A DNA stretch of 64,000 nt, taken from the NCBI RefSeq assembly GCF_020400655.1, contig NZ_JAINRC010000012.1, forward strand, positions 1 to 64,000, in the 5' to 3' direction. Under the pieces are notes generated by a model. It was not told the origin of the DNA, made no database searches, and was given only the letters and a program-made list of their open reading frames with translations. Source of the stretch: Streptomyces spinosus. Its GTDB lineage: Bacteria > Actinomycetota > Actinomycetes > Streptomycetales > Streptomycetaceae. Of this stretch, positions 1-8,308 are shown piece after piece (positions within the stretch are counted from its first letter, which is position 1; every line of letters begins with the position of its first letter). Both the position numbers and the translations under genes were made by a program.

Positions 1-32
1 GACCCTGTGGGAGAGTAGGACGCCGCCGAACA
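1..32 (+). rRNA. 5S ribosomal RNA, 3' end only
   Basis: The first bases match the conserved 3' end of Streptomyces 5S rRNA (GACCCTGTGGGAGAGTAGGA, then the CGCCGCCGAACA end). The rest of the gene, and presumably the 16S and 23S genes of the same operon, lie upstream of the window. A strong intrinsic terminator follows directly. The exact 3' end is uncertain by one or two bases. Confidence 0.9.
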
Positions 33-40
33 ATCTTTGG

Positions 41-90
41 AGGACCCCTGGTCACCAGCGTTCAGCTGGGACCAGGGGTCCTTTTGTTTT
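41..90 (+). terminator. rRNA operon terminator
   Basis: A 13-bp perfect stem (41-53 AGGACCCCTGGTC pairing with 70-82) is followed by a T-rich run (CTTTTGTTTTT). This is a classical rho-independent terminator placed immediately after the 5S gene. Confidence 0.92.
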
Positions 91-124
91 TACAATGCTT
101 GTGGTACCGAAGACAGGAGTCACC

Positions 125-2011
125 ATGTCCACCAACTCTCCCGACGACCGACCGGAGCGCGACCAGCGGCGACGGGACAGTGGTGACCGGGGTGACCGTG
201 GCGGCTTCCGCCGGGACAACGACCGCCGCGACAACGACCGGCGCGACAGCGACCGGCGTGGTGGTGACCGCGGTGGCTACGGCCGCCGAGACGACCGGCG
301 TGACGACCGCCGTGACGACCGTCGCGGTGGCGGTTTCCGCCGCGAGGGCGAGCGGGGTACGCGTCCGGGATTCCAGCGCGATGACCGCGACCGGGGTGAC
401 CGTGGCGGGTTCCGTCGCGACGACCGCAGGGACGACCGTCGCGATGACCGCCGGGACGACCGTGGGGACCGTGGTTTCCGCCGTGACGACCGCGGTGACC
501 GTGGAGACCGCCCCTCCTTCCGGCGCGATGACGACCGCGGTGGCTACGGCCGGCGCGACGACAACCGCGGTGGCTACGGCCGCCGTGACGACCGGCGTGA
601 CGACCGGCGTGACGACCGTCGGGATGACAGCCGCGGTGAGCGTGGCGGCTTCCGGCGCGACGACCGCCGCGATGACCGGCGTGACGACCGCAGGGACGAC
701 AGCCGTGGCGGCGGCTACCGCCGTGAGGGCGACCGGGGTTCGCGCCCGGCCTTCCGCCGGGACGACCGCAGGGACGACCGTCGCGATGACCGCCGGGACG
801 ACCGTGGGGACCGCGGGGACCGTGGTTTCCGCCGTGACGACCGTGCTGACCGTGGAGACCGCCCCTCCTTCCGCCGTGACGACGACCGCGGTGGTTTCCG
901 TCGCGACGACCGGCGTGACGACGACCGCGGTGGTTTCCGTCGCGACGACCGGCGTGACGACCACCGAGGCGGCTTCCGCCGCGACGACCGTCGGGACGAC
1001 CGGCGTGACGACCGTGACCGTGGCGAGCGCGGTGGCTTCCGGCGGGACGACAGCCGTGGGGACCGTGGCGGCTTCCGCCGCGACGACCGGCGCGACGACC
1101 GTGGGGGCCGTGGGCCCCGCAGGGACGACCGTGGGGAGCGCGGTGGCCGCCCCGGTGGGTTCCGGGGCCGTGACGGCCGCGACGGCCGGGACGACCGTCG
1201 TGGCGGCGGCCGGTTCCGTGACGACCGGGACCGGGAGCCGATCAAGCGGCTGCCGATCCCGGAGGACGTCACCGGCGACGAGATCGACAGGGATGTCCGG
1301 CAGGAGCTGCAGAGCCTGCCCAAGACGCTCGCCGAGGACGTCGCCAAGAACCTGGTGATGGTCGCCCGGCTCATCGACGAGGACCCCGAGGGCGCCTACG
1401 GCTACTCCAAGGTGGCCCTGCGCCTGGCGTCCCGTGTGGCCGCCGTGCGCGAGGCCGCGGGCTTCGCCGCGTACGCGAACCAGAAGTACGGCGAGGCGCT
1501 CGCCGAGTTCCGGGCCGCCCGGCGGATGACCGGCACCGTGGACCTGTGGCCGGTCATGGCGGACTGCGAGCGCGGGCTCGGCCGGCCGGAGAAGGCGCTG
1601 GACATGGCCGGCGCCCCGGAGGTGCACAAGCTGGACAAGGCCGGTCAGGTCGAGATGCGGCTCGTCGCGGCCGGTGCCCGGCGTGACATGGGCCAGCTCG
1701 ACGCGGCCATCGTGACTCTGCAGAGCCCGGAGCTGGCCTCCAACTCGGTGCAGCCGTGGACCGCTCGCCTGCGCTACGCCTACGCGGACGCCTTGCTGGC
1801 CGCCGGCCGGGAGCGCGAGGCGCGGGAGTGGTTCGCGAAGGCTGTCGAGGCCGACCGGGACGGCAGCACGGACGCCTCCGACCGGCTCGCCGAGCTGGAC
1901 GGCGTGGAGTTCGTCGACGCCCTGTCCGAGGAGGACGAGGACGTCGAGGACGGCCAGGACGCCACCGGCGAGTCCGCCGACGCCTCCCCGGAGGACGGCG
2001 ACAAGGACTGA
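125..2011 (+). CDS. RDD-repeat tetratricopeptide protein
   Basis: A 628-residue protein with two parts. Residues about 15-375 are extreme low complexity, built from RDD, RDDRRDD and GGFRRDD units with few other residues, so highly charged and likely disordered; the style resembles RGG/RDD RNA-binding tails. From about residue 385 a folded helical part follows with TPR-like pairs (for example KYGEALAEFRAARRMTG and AREWFAKAVEADRD), ending in an acidic tail rich in E and D. I chose ATG 125 because AGGAG lies 5 nt upstream; a further in-frame start at 95 has no such site. It is the first gene after the rRNA operon. Related actinobacterial proteins are annotated only as TPR proteins. The function is unknown; RNA or ribosome association is a guess from composition and location. 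Confidence 0.88.
   Translation: MSTNSPDDRPERDQRRRDSGDRGDRGGFRRDNDRRDNDRRDSDRRGGDRGGYGRRDDRRDDRRDDRRGGGFRREGERGTRPGFQRDDRDRGDRGGFRRDDRRDDRRDDRRDDRGDRGFRRDDRGDRGDRPSFRRDDDRGGYGRRDDNRGGYGRRDDRRDDRRDDRRDDSRGERGGFRRDDRRDDRRDDRRDDSRGGGYRREGDRGSRPAFRRDDRRDDRRDDRRDDRGDRGDRGFRRDDRADRGDRPSFRRDDDRGGFRRDDRRDDDRGGFRRDDRRDDHRGGFRRDDRRDDRRDDRDRGERGGFRRDDSRGDRGGFRRDDRRDDRGGRGPRRDDRGERGGRPGGFRGRDGRDGRDDRRGGGRFRDDRDREPIKRLPIPEDVTGDEIDRDVRQELQSLPKTLAEDVAKNLVMVARLIDEDPEGAYGYSKVALRLASRVAAVREAAGFAAYANQKYGEALAEFRAARRMTGTVDLWPVMADCERGLGRPEKALDMAGAPEVHKLDKAGQVEMRLVAAGARRDMGQLDAAIVTLQSPELASNSVQPWTARLRYAYADALLAAGREREAREWFAKAVEADRDGSTDASDRLAELDGVEFVDALSEEDEDVEDGQDATGESADASPEDGDKD
160..1240 (+). repeat. coding repeat tract, RDD units
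   Basis: Irregular short repeats built on CGNGACGACCG encode Arg-Asp-Asp units over more than 1 kb inside the TPR gene. Larger blocks are duplicated: the stretch ending RGDRPSFRRDDDRGGY near 490-560 recurs as RGDRPSFRRDDDRGGF near 850-900. This suggests expansion by slippage or unequal exchange and explains long spurious frames on both strands here. Confidence 0.85.
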
Positions 2012-2023
2012 CGTCGGTCAACG

Positions 2024-2060
2024 GGAAGAGGGCGGGCTCCTGGGGGGCCCGCCCTCTTCC
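2024..2060. terminator. bidirectional terminator
   Basis: A 14-bp perfect stem (2024-2037 GGAAGAGGGCGGGC with 2047-2060) sits between the convergent TPR and DUF1015 genes. There is no long T-run, as is common in Streptomyces. Confidence 0.75.
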
Positions 2061-2098
2061 GTGTTCCGGCGGGCCGTGCGCCGGCGGCCGCCGTCGGC

Positions 2099-3382
2099 TC
2101 AGATCTCCAGTGCCCGCAGTACCAGTCCCGAGGCCGGCTTCGGGCCGAACGACGTCGATTTGCGGGGCATGGTCACGCCCTGCCGGGCCAGGTCGCGTAC
2201 GACCTCCTCGCGCACCGGGTGCATCAGGACCGCGGTGCTGCCGTCGCGTTCGGCCTTCTCCACCGTGGCGGCCGTGTCATGGATGTAGGCGATGTGGGCC
2301 GGGGAGTCCTCGGGGATCTGCCAGACGTGGTGCAGCAGCGTGGCGTGCAGGACCGTGGCGTCCAGGGCGCGCCAGGCGGGCGGGCGGTCCGCGGGGACGG
2401 TCCGGGCCAAGAGGTCGGGGTCGGGGCGGTCGAGCAGGTGGAAGGCGCCGTCGCCGGCGAGGAGGAAGGCGTTGCCGGCGCAGGCCGCGTCCGCCAGCGT
2501 CTCCAGGGCCTGGGCGAGGGGCTTGTCCAGGTGCCGTACCCGGAACAGGCCGTCGACCGCGGCCAGCGCGTCCGCGACGGGCAGGCCGTGCAGCAGCCGG
2601 TGGATGGCGCGGACGCGCAGCGGGTAGCGGACGGTGTCCACCAGGAGGACCAGGCCGTAGTCCCAGGGGCTGGGGGAGGGGTGTTCCAGGCGCAGCCGGC
2701 GGTAGGTGGCCCAGCGGTGGTGGCCGTCGGCGATGAGGGCCTGGCGGCCGGCGAGGTCGCTCTGGACGCGGGCCAGTTCGCCGGGGTCGGTGACGGACCA
2801 CAGGCGGTGCCGGAACCCGTCCTCGGTGGTCGTGGCCAGCAGCGGCGGGCGCTGCGCCGTGCGGTCGACGACCTCGGCCGCCGTGCCGTCGCCCTGGTAG
2901 GTCAGCAGCAGCGGTTCCAAATTCGCGCGTGTCGCCCGCATCAGGGCCGCGCGGTCGGCGACCACCGGCGGCATCACGTCCTCGTGCGGCAGCACCACGC
3001 CCTCCGCGGGTTCGGTGACCCGCAGGGTGCCGATGATGCCGCGCTGGAGCATGCCGTCGTCGTGCCGCTGCTCGTACACGTACAGGCCCGGCTCGGGGTC
3101 GGCGGTGAGGACGCCCTCGTCCAGCCAGCGGCGCAGTGTGTCGGCGGCCTGCTCGGTGCGGGCGCTGGGCGTGCCGGCCTGGGGGAGGATCAGCCGGACG
3201 ATGTTGTGAGGGTCGGCCGACTGGAGGTGGTGCAGGCCGTCGGGGCGCACGACGACGTCGTAGGGCGGGGAGGTGACGGAGGCGAGGCTGCCGACCCGGT
3301 CGGGGTCGTAGCGAAGGCCCCGGAACGGGGTGAGTTCCAGGCCTCGACGCGGTGTCGCCTCCCAGTGACCTGCTGTGTTCAT
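2099..3382 (-). CDS. DUF1015 family protein
   Basis: A 427-residue cytosolic protein. The N-terminus (LTPFRGLRYDPDRVG, VTSPPYDVV) and the later ADGHHRWATYRR motif are hallmarks of the DUF1015 family; the length is usual for that family. The DGHHR segment is strictly conserved in relatives and presumably forms an active or ligand site, but no reaction is established. It converges with the TPR gene and diverges from the HAD phosphatase gene across about 70 bp. Start is ATG at 3382. Confidence 0.85.
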   Translation of the reverse strand: MNTAGHWEATPRRGLELTPFRGLRYDPDRVGSLASVTSPPYDVVVRPDGLHHLQSADPHNIVRLILPQAGTPSARTEQAADTLRRWLDEGVLTADPEPGLYVYEQRHDDGMLQRGIIGTLRVTEPAEGVVLPHEDVMPPVVADRAALMRATRANLEPLLLTYQGDGTAAEVVDRTAQRPPLLATTTEDGFRHRLWSVTDPGELARVQSDLAGRQALIADGHHRWATYRRLRLEHPSPSPWDYGLVLLVDTVRYPLRVRAIHRLLHGLPVADALAAVDGLFRVRHLDKPLAQALETLADAACAGNAFLLAGDGAFHLLDRPDPDLLARTVPADRPPAWRALDATVLHATLLHHVWQIPEDSPAHIAYIHDTAATVEKAERDGSTAVLMHPVREEVVRDLARQGVTMPRKSTSFGPKPASGLVLRALEI

Positions 3383-3450
3383 CCCGGCATCGTACGTGTG
3401 TCGGCGGCATGCGGGATGATCGGGGGAAAGGCGAGTGAACGAGGAGCGAT

Positions 3451-4485
3451 GTGGACATGAGCCAGGGCGTCAGGACGAGGCCCGAGGGCAGTGGGCGGCC
3501 CCTGAGCGAGGCGTACGACACGGCGCTGCTCGATCTGGACGGGGTGGTGTACGCGGGCGGGAGCGCCATCGCGCACGCGGTCGACTCGCTGGCGGTGGCC
3601 CGGTCGGGCGGGATGCGTCTCGCGTACGTCACCAACAACGCGCTGCGGACGCCGGACGCGGTGGCCGGGCACCTGACGGAGCTGGGCATACCGACGGGCG
3701 CGGACGATGTCATCACCTCGGCGCAGGCCGTCGCGCGGCTGATCAGCGAGCAGGTTCCGGCCGGGGCGCGGGTGCTGGTGATCGGTGGTGAGGGGCTGCG
3801 GGTGGCGCTGCGTGAGCGGGGTCTGACGCCGGTGGAGTCGGCGGACGACGACCCGGCGGCGGTCGTGCAGGGCTACGGCGGGCCGGAGATGACCTGGGGG
3901 CGGTTCGCGGAGGCCTCGTACGCCGTCCGCAGGGGTGTGCCGTGGTTCGCGTCCAACACGGATCTGACGATTCCGAGCGGGCGGGGCATCGCGCCGGGCA
4001 ACGGGGCCGCGGTGGAGGTCGTGCGGATCGCGACGGGTGCCGAGCCGCAGGTCGCGGGCAAGCCGCTGCCCCCGATGCACCGGGAGACGATCATCCGGAC
4101 CGGTGCCGAGCGGCCGCTGGTGGTCGGGGACCGGCTGGACACGGACATCGAGGGCGCGTTCAACGGCGGGGTGGACTCGCTGCTGGTGCTGACGGGGGTC
4201 ACCGACGGGGCGCAGTTGCTCGCCGCGCCGCCGCAGCACCGTCCGACGTACGTGGACGCCGATCTGCGCGGGCTGCTCACCGGGCAGCCGGACATCACCC
4301 GGGAAGGTGACGGTTTCCGGTGCGGCGGGTGGACGGCGGCGGCCGGGACGGACCGGTTGGAGCTGACGGGCGACGGCGAGCCGCTGGACGGGCTGCGGGC
4401 GCTGTGCGCGGCGGCCTGGACGGCGGCGGGGGAGGGCACCTGCGCGCTGGACGGTGAGAAGGCGCTGGCCAGGCTGGGCCTGTGA
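3451..4485 (+). CDS. HAD-IIA family hydrolase
   Basis: A 344-residue cytosolic phosphatase-like protein of the HAD class IIA (NagD/PGP-type) group. Motif I is LLDLDGVVYAGG, motif II VTNNA, and the C-terminal metal motif GDRLDTDIEGA, followed by an actinomycete-type extension after residue 260. Family members hydrolyse phosphate esters such as sugar or nucleoside monophosphates; the substrate cannot be told from sequence. GTG 3451 (4 nt after GGAG) is used; ATG 3457 is an equally possible start. Confidence 0.88.
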   Translation: MDMSQGVRTRPEGSGRPLSEAYDTALLDLDGVVYAGGSAIAHAVDSLAVARSGGMRLAYVTNNALRTPDAVAGHLTELGIPTGADDVITSAQAVARLISEQVPAGARVLVIGGEGLRVALRERGLTPVESADDDPAAVVQGYGGPEMTWGRFAEASYAVRRGVPWFASNTDLTIPSGRGIAPGNGAAVEVVRIATGAEPQVAGKPLPPMHRETIIRTGAERPLVVGDRLDTDIEGAFNGGVDSLLVLTGVTDGAQLLAAPPQHRPTYVDADLRGLLTGQPDITREGDGFRCGGWTAAAGTDRLELTGDGEPLDGLRALCAAAWTAAGEGTCALDGEKALARLGL

Positions 4486-4593
4486 CGGTCCCTCAGGAGC
4501 TGCCCGGCGGGCCTTGGGGCAGCGGGGGACGCCGGACCCCTCGTAGGGCCTCGGCGGAGCTCACAGCGACCAGGGATCGAGATCGTATGCGAG

Positions 4594-4609
4594 GGTAGGC
4601 TAACCTAAC
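4594..4609. promoter_or_regulatory. iron box overlapping a leaderless promoter
   Basis: GGTAGGCTAACCTAAC closely matches the DmdR1/IdeR iron box of Streptomyces (core TTAGGTTAGGCTNACCTAA). TAACCT (4601-4606) within it lies 6 nt before the GTG start at 4613 and is a plausible -10 of a leaderless promoter. Repressor-Fe(II) binding would cover the -10, so the permease operon should be on only when iron is short. Confidence 0.8.
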
Positions 4610-4612
4610 CTC

Positions 4613-5656
4613 GTGTTGGTCGACAGTCCTCCGGAACAGCGCGCGGAGACCGCCCCCGCGCCCCCAACCCGCCGGGCGGCGCGGGCCCTTGGGCTCCTGC
4701 TCTCGGTCGTGCTCCTGGTGTGTGTCGCCCTGGCGAGCATCGCGATCGGCGCGAAGGCGCTGTCGCTCGACCAGGTCTGGCACGGCCTGTTCCACGACAC
4801 GGGCACGTACGGCGACGTGGTCGTCGACGAGCGGCTCGCGCGCACCGCCCTCGGTCTGCTGGCCGGTGCCGCGCTCGGCCTGTCCGGCGCGGTGCTCCAG
4901 GCGCTGACGCGCAATCCGCTGGCCGAGCCCGGGCTGCTCGGCATGAACGCGGGCGCGTCCGCCGCCGTCGTCACGGCCATGACCTACTTCGGCGTCACCA
5001 GCCTCAGCGGCTATGTGTGGTTCGCGTTCCTCGGCGCGGCCGCCGTCGGCGCGCTGGTGTGGTTCCTCGGCGGCAGCCGGGGCGCCACCCCGGTACGGCT
5101 CGCGCTCGCCGGCACGGCGATCAGCGCGGCCCTGTACGGCTACCTCCAGGCCGTGATGATCACGGACGGCGCGGCCCTGGGCAAGATGCGGTTCTGGACG
5201 GTGGGTTCGCTGGTCTCGGCCACGAACGCGACCATCTTGCAGGTCCTGCCGTTCCTCGTGGCCGGCACGGTCCTCGCGCTCGCCCTGGCCCGGCCGCTGA
5301 ACGCCGTGGAGATGGGCGACGACACCGCGCGCGCCCTCGGCGCGAACCTCGACCGCACCCGGGCGCTGGCCATGCTGGCCGCCGTGGTGCTGTGCGGTGC
5401 CGCGACCGCCGCGTGCGGCCCGATCGTCTTCGTGGGCCTGATGGTCCCGCACGCCGTGCGCTCCTTCACCGGTCCCGACCTGCGCTGGATCCTGCCGTAC
5501 GCCACGGTCCTGGCGCCCGTGCTGCTGCTCGGCGCCGATGTCGTCGGCCGGGTCGTGGCCCGCCCCGCCGAGCTCCAGGTCGGCATCGTCACCGCGATCA
5601 TCGGCGGTCCGCTCTTCATCTTCCTCGTACGACGGCGAAGGACGGCCCAGCTGTGA
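4613..5656 (+). CDS. FecCD-type iron-siderophore ABC permease (subunit 1)
   Basis: A 347-residue integral membrane protein with 8-10 hydrophobic segments. It carries the FecCD/BtuC signatures near the ends: GLLAGAALGLSGAVLQALTR and later GPIVFVGLMVPHAVR. It pairs with the next gene to form the channel for Fe(III)-siderophore import. The GTG start lies just after an iron box with no ribosome-binding site, so the mRNA is probably leaderless. Its stop overlaps the next start (GTGA). No solute-binding lipoprotein gene is present in this operon, so the siderophore receptor must be encoded elsewhere. Confidence 0.93.
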   Translation: MLVDSPPEQRAETAPAPPTRRAARALGLLLSVVLLVCVALASIAIGAKALSLDQVWHGLFHDTGTYGDVVVDERLARTALGLLAGAALGLSGAVLQALTRNPLAEPGLLGMNAGASAAVVTAMTYFGVTSLSGYVWFAFLGAAAVGALVWFLGGSRGATPVRLALAGTAISAALYGYLQAVMITDGAALGKMRFWTVGSLVSATNATILQVLPFLVAGTVLALALARPLNAVEMGDDTARALGANLDRTRALAMLAAVVLCGAATAACGPIVFVGLMVPHAVRSFTGPDLRWILPYATVLAPVLLLGADVVGRVVARPAELQVGIVTAIIGGPLFIFLVRRRRTAQL

Positions 5657-6699
5657 AGACACGCTCCAGGAGCCGTGCCGTGCGCACCCCCGGCGGGCTC
5701 TCGCTGCGCCTGGACCCGCGTGCGCTGATCGTCGTCGTGCTGCTGCTCGGCGCTGCCTGCGCCGCCGGTGTGGCGTTGATCGGCACCGGCGAGGCGAGGA
5801 TCCCGGCGGCCGACGTGCTGCGGACGCTCGCCGGCGACGGCACCGCCTACCAGGACTTCATCGTCAACGAGCTGCGGCTGCCGCGGGTCCTGGTCGGCCT
5901 GCTGGTCGGTGCCTCGCTCGGCCTGGGCGGGGCACTGTTCCAGTCGGTCTCCCGCAACCCGCTGGGCAGCCCGGACGTGCTCGGCCTGTCACAGGGTTCG
6001 ACGGCCGGCGCGCTCGTCGTGATCGTGCTGATGTCCGGCAGCGCCTCCCAGGTGACCCTGGGCGCGCTGGCCGGCGGCCTGGCGACCGGTGTCGCCATCT
6101 ACGCGCTCGCCTGGAAGCGGGGCGTGCACGGATACCGGCTGGTGCTCGTGGGCATCGGCGTCAACGCGATCATGACGGCGGTGAACGGCTATCTGCTGAC
6201 CAAGGCCGACCTGGTCGACGCGACCCGCGCGGTGGTGTGGATGACCGGCTCGCTGAACGGCCGGGACTGGGACCAGGTGTGGCCGCTGCTCGGGCTGTGC
6301 GCCGTCCTCGTCCCGCTGGTCCTGGCGAACGCGCGCGGCCTGCGGATGACGGAGATGGGCGACGACATCTCGAACGCGCTCGGCGTGCGCGTGCAGCGCG
6401 TCCGGCTCGTGCTCATGGTGTGCGCCGTCCTGCTCGTCGCCGCCGCCACGGCCGCCGCCGGCCCCGTGAGCTTCGTCGCGCTGACCGCGCCCCAGCTCGC
6501 CCGCCGCCTCACCCGCTCGCCGGGACCGAACCTGGTGCCCTCCCTGTGCATGGGGGCGACCCTGCTGGTCGCCGCCGACTGGGCCTCGCAGCGCGCCTTC
6601 GGCGCCGACCAGCTGCCCGTCGGCGTGGTCACCGGCGTCCTCGGCGGCGCCTACCTGCTGTGGCTGCTGGTCACCGAGCGCCGGGCGGGCCGGATATGA
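5653..6699 (+). CDS. FecCD-type iron-siderophore ABC permease (subunit 2)
   Basis: A 348-residue polytopic membrane protein, paralogous to the preceding permease (GLLVGASLGLGGALFQSVSR; VSFVALTAPQLARRL). The two probably form a heterodimer. The GTG start overlaps the previous stop by 4 nt and its own stop overlaps a possible ATG of the next gene (ATGA), which implies translational coupling. In-frame starts further upstream lie inside the previous gene and give a non-homologous leader, so they were rejected. Confidence 0.93.
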   Translation: MKTRSRSRAVRTPGGLSLRLDPRALIVVVLLLGAACAAGVALIGTGEARIPAADVLRTLAGDGTAYQDFIVNELRLPRVLVGLLVGASLGLGGALFQSVSRNPLGSPDVLGLSQGSTAGALVVIVLMSGSASQVTLGALAGGLATGVAIYALAWKRGVHGYRLVLVGIGVNAIMTAVNGYLLTKADLVDATRAVVWMTGSLNGRDWDQVWPLLGLCAVLVPLVLANARGLRMTEMGDDISNALGVRVQRVRLVLMVCAVLLVAAATAAAGPVSFVALTAPQLARRLTRSPGPNLVPSLCMGATLLVAADWASQRAFGADQLPVGVVTGVLGGAYLLWLLVTERRAGRI

Positions 6700-6755
6700 A
6701 GCGCGCGCAGGGCCCCGACGCGAGCGCCGCCCACCCGAACACCCCTAGGAGCACC

Positions 6756-7568
6756 GTGAACCGCCTGTCCGCCGACAACGTCACCCTCGCCTACGACCAG
6801 CGGGTCATCGCCGAGCAGTTGTCGGTGGAGATCCCCGACAACTCCTTCACGGTGATCGTCGGGCCGAACGCCTGCGGCAAGTCGACGCTGCTGCGGGCGC
6901 TGTCGCGGATGCTCAGGCCCAGCGAGGGCCGGGTGCTGCTGGACGGGCAGGCCATCCAGTCGATGCCCGCCAAGAAGGTCGCGCGGACCCTCGGCCTGCT
7001 GCCGCAGTCGTCCGTCGCGCCCGACGGCATCACCGTCGCCGACCTCGTCGGCCGCGGCCGCTACCCGCACCAGGGCCTGCTGCGCCAGTGGTCGGCGCGG
7101 GACGAGCGGGTCGTGCGGGAGTCGATGCGGCAGACCGGGGTGGCGGAGCTGGCCGAGCGGTACGTGGACGAGCTGTCCGGCGGGCAGCGGCAGCGGGTGT
7201 GGATCGCCATGGCGCTCGCGCAGCAGACCCCGCTGCTGCTCCTGGACGAGCCGACCACCTACCTGGACATCCAGCACCAGATCGACGTCCTCGACCTGTG
7301 CGCCGAGCTGCACGAGGAGCAGGGGCGGACGCTGGTGGCGGTGCTGCACGACCTCAACCACGCCGCCCGTTACGCCACGCACCTGATCGCCCTGCGCGGC
7401 GGCACGGTGATCGCCGAGGGCGCCCCGAACGACATCGTCACGGCCGAGCTGGTCGAGGAGGTCTTCGGGCTGCGCTGCCAGGTCATCGACGACCCGGAGA
7501 CGGGCACCCCGCTGGTGGTGCCGGCGGCCCGGAAGGCGCGCTCGGAGAAGGCCACGGCTGCCTCCTGA
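6756..7568 (+). CDS. iron-siderophore ABC transporter ATP-binding protein
   Basis: A 270-residue ATPase that powers the two permeases. It shows Walker A (GPNACGKST), Q-loop (LLPQSS), signature LSGGQRQRVWIAMALAQ, Walker B LLLLDEPTTYLD and the H-loop VLHDLNHAARY, all typical of FepC/FhuC proteins. GTG 6756 is preferred because AGGAG is 4 nt upstream and the domain begins right there. ATG 6696, overlapping the previous stop, would add 20 residues and cannot be excluded. Under the same iron box as the permeases. Confidence 0.93.
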   Translation: MNRLSADNVTLAYDQRVIAEQLSVEIPDNSFTVIVGPNACGKSTLLRALSRMLRPSEGRVLLDGQAIQSMPAKKVARTLGLLPQSSVAPDGITVADLVGRGRYPHQGLLRQWSARDERVVRESMRQTGVAELAERYVDELSGGQRQRVWIAMALAQQTPLLLLDEPTTYLDIQHQIDVLDLCAELHEEQGRTLVAVLHDLNHAARYATHLIALRGGTVIAEGAPNDIVTAELVEEVFGLRCQVIDDPETGTPLVVPAARKARSEKATAAS

Positions 7569-7632
7569 CGGCACGCGTCGGACAGGGCCACGGCGCGGCC
7601 CCGCTGACGACGCGGGCGACGGCGTGAACGCC

Positions 7633-7980
7633 TCACAGCAGCTTCCGGAGCCGGAACAGGTCCAGCAGGCTCGCCTCCAGCCTCACCCGGCCCGAGCCCC
7701 AGGCGGTCGCGAAGTTCAGCTCGCCGCCCACCAGGGCCACCAGGTCGTCCCCGGCCATGGCGAGCCTGATCTGCGCCTTCTCGCGCGGTGGGCCCGGATG
7801 CGTGTCGTCGACCTCGATCCGGCCGCCGGTCATCCGGCCCGCGAAGGTGACGTCGAGATCGGTGATGTGGCAGCTCACCGAGCGGTCGAGCGCGGCGGCC
7901 GCGCGGACATCGCCGTCGGTCCTCCGCATGTTGTCCGAAAGCTTCCCCAGTGCGGCGCGGCACTCCTCGATCGTGGCCAT
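7633..7980 (-). CDS. SCP2 sterol-binding domain protein
   Basis: A 115-residue protein resembling single-domain SCP2 proteins (DLDVTFAGRMTGG, QIRLAMAGDDLVALVGGELN). The family binds lipids in a hydrophobic tunnel; no ligand is known for actinobacterial ones. ATG 7980 gives the natural N-terminus MATIEECRAAL. TACCGT on the minus strand (7989-7994) is 8 nt upstream and no ribosome-binding site is visible, so a leaderless or nearly leaderless transcript is likely. Divergent from the next gene across only 42 bp. Confidence 0.85.
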   Translation of the reverse strand: MATIEECRAALGKLSDNMRRTDGDVRAAAALDRSVSCHITDLDVTFAGRMTGGRIEVDDTHPGPPREKAQIRLAMAGDDLVALVGGELNFATAWGSGRVRLEASLLDLFRLRKLL

Positions 7981-8010
7981 CGCCCACGACGGTACCCCAG
8001 CGGTTCGGGG

Positions 8011-8016
8011 TAGCGT
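8011..8016 (+). promoter_or_regulatory. -10 box of a leaderless promoter
   Basis: TAGCGT ends 6 nt before the ATG at 8023, the usual geometry of leaderless Streptomyces mRNAs. The divergent SCP2 gene has its own box 16 bp away at 7989-7994, so the two promoters are back to back. Confidence 0.6.
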
Positions 8017-8022
8017 CTGGGC

Positions 8023-8301
8023 ATGAGCGAGTCCGTGTCCGAGGCCGACATCGACACCGAGGCGGCGCCCGCGTACGACCCCGCGGCGCCCGCCCCCCTG
8101 AACGTCCCGCGCACCCCCACCGGCAACGCCGAGGTCGACGCCCGGCTCGACCGGCTGGCCGACGCCGACCACCTCGCCACCGACGGTCATGTCGAGGTGT
8201 ACGAGGATGTACACAGGGGGCTGCGCGACGCGCTCACCGCGCTCGACGCCCGTCCGGGACCCGCGGCCCCCTCACCGTCGTACCACCAGAGCAGGAGCTG
8301 A
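8023..8301 (+). CDS. small conserved actinobacterial protein
   Basis: A 92-residue acidic protein of unknown function. The N-terminal 30 residues are rich in A, P, E and D. A short helical segment follows (EVDARLDRLADADHLATDGHVEVYEDVHRGLRD region). Similar small proteins commonly precede tlyA in Streptomyces (from memory). Transcription appears leaderless; the stop lies 7 nt before the tlyA start, so the two are probably cotranscribed. Confidence 0.75.
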   Translation: MSESVSEADIDTEAAPAYDPAAPAPLNVPRTPTGNAEVDARLDRLADADHLATDGHVEVYEDVHRGLRDALTALDARPGPAAPSPSYHQSRS

Positions 8302-8308
8302 ACCGAAC

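Noticed and set aside
62..1627. Long minus-strand frame of 521 codons opposite the RDD-repeat gene
   Set aside because: Its translation is monotonous V/T/A/P, the mirror of the repeat tract, with no start signal.
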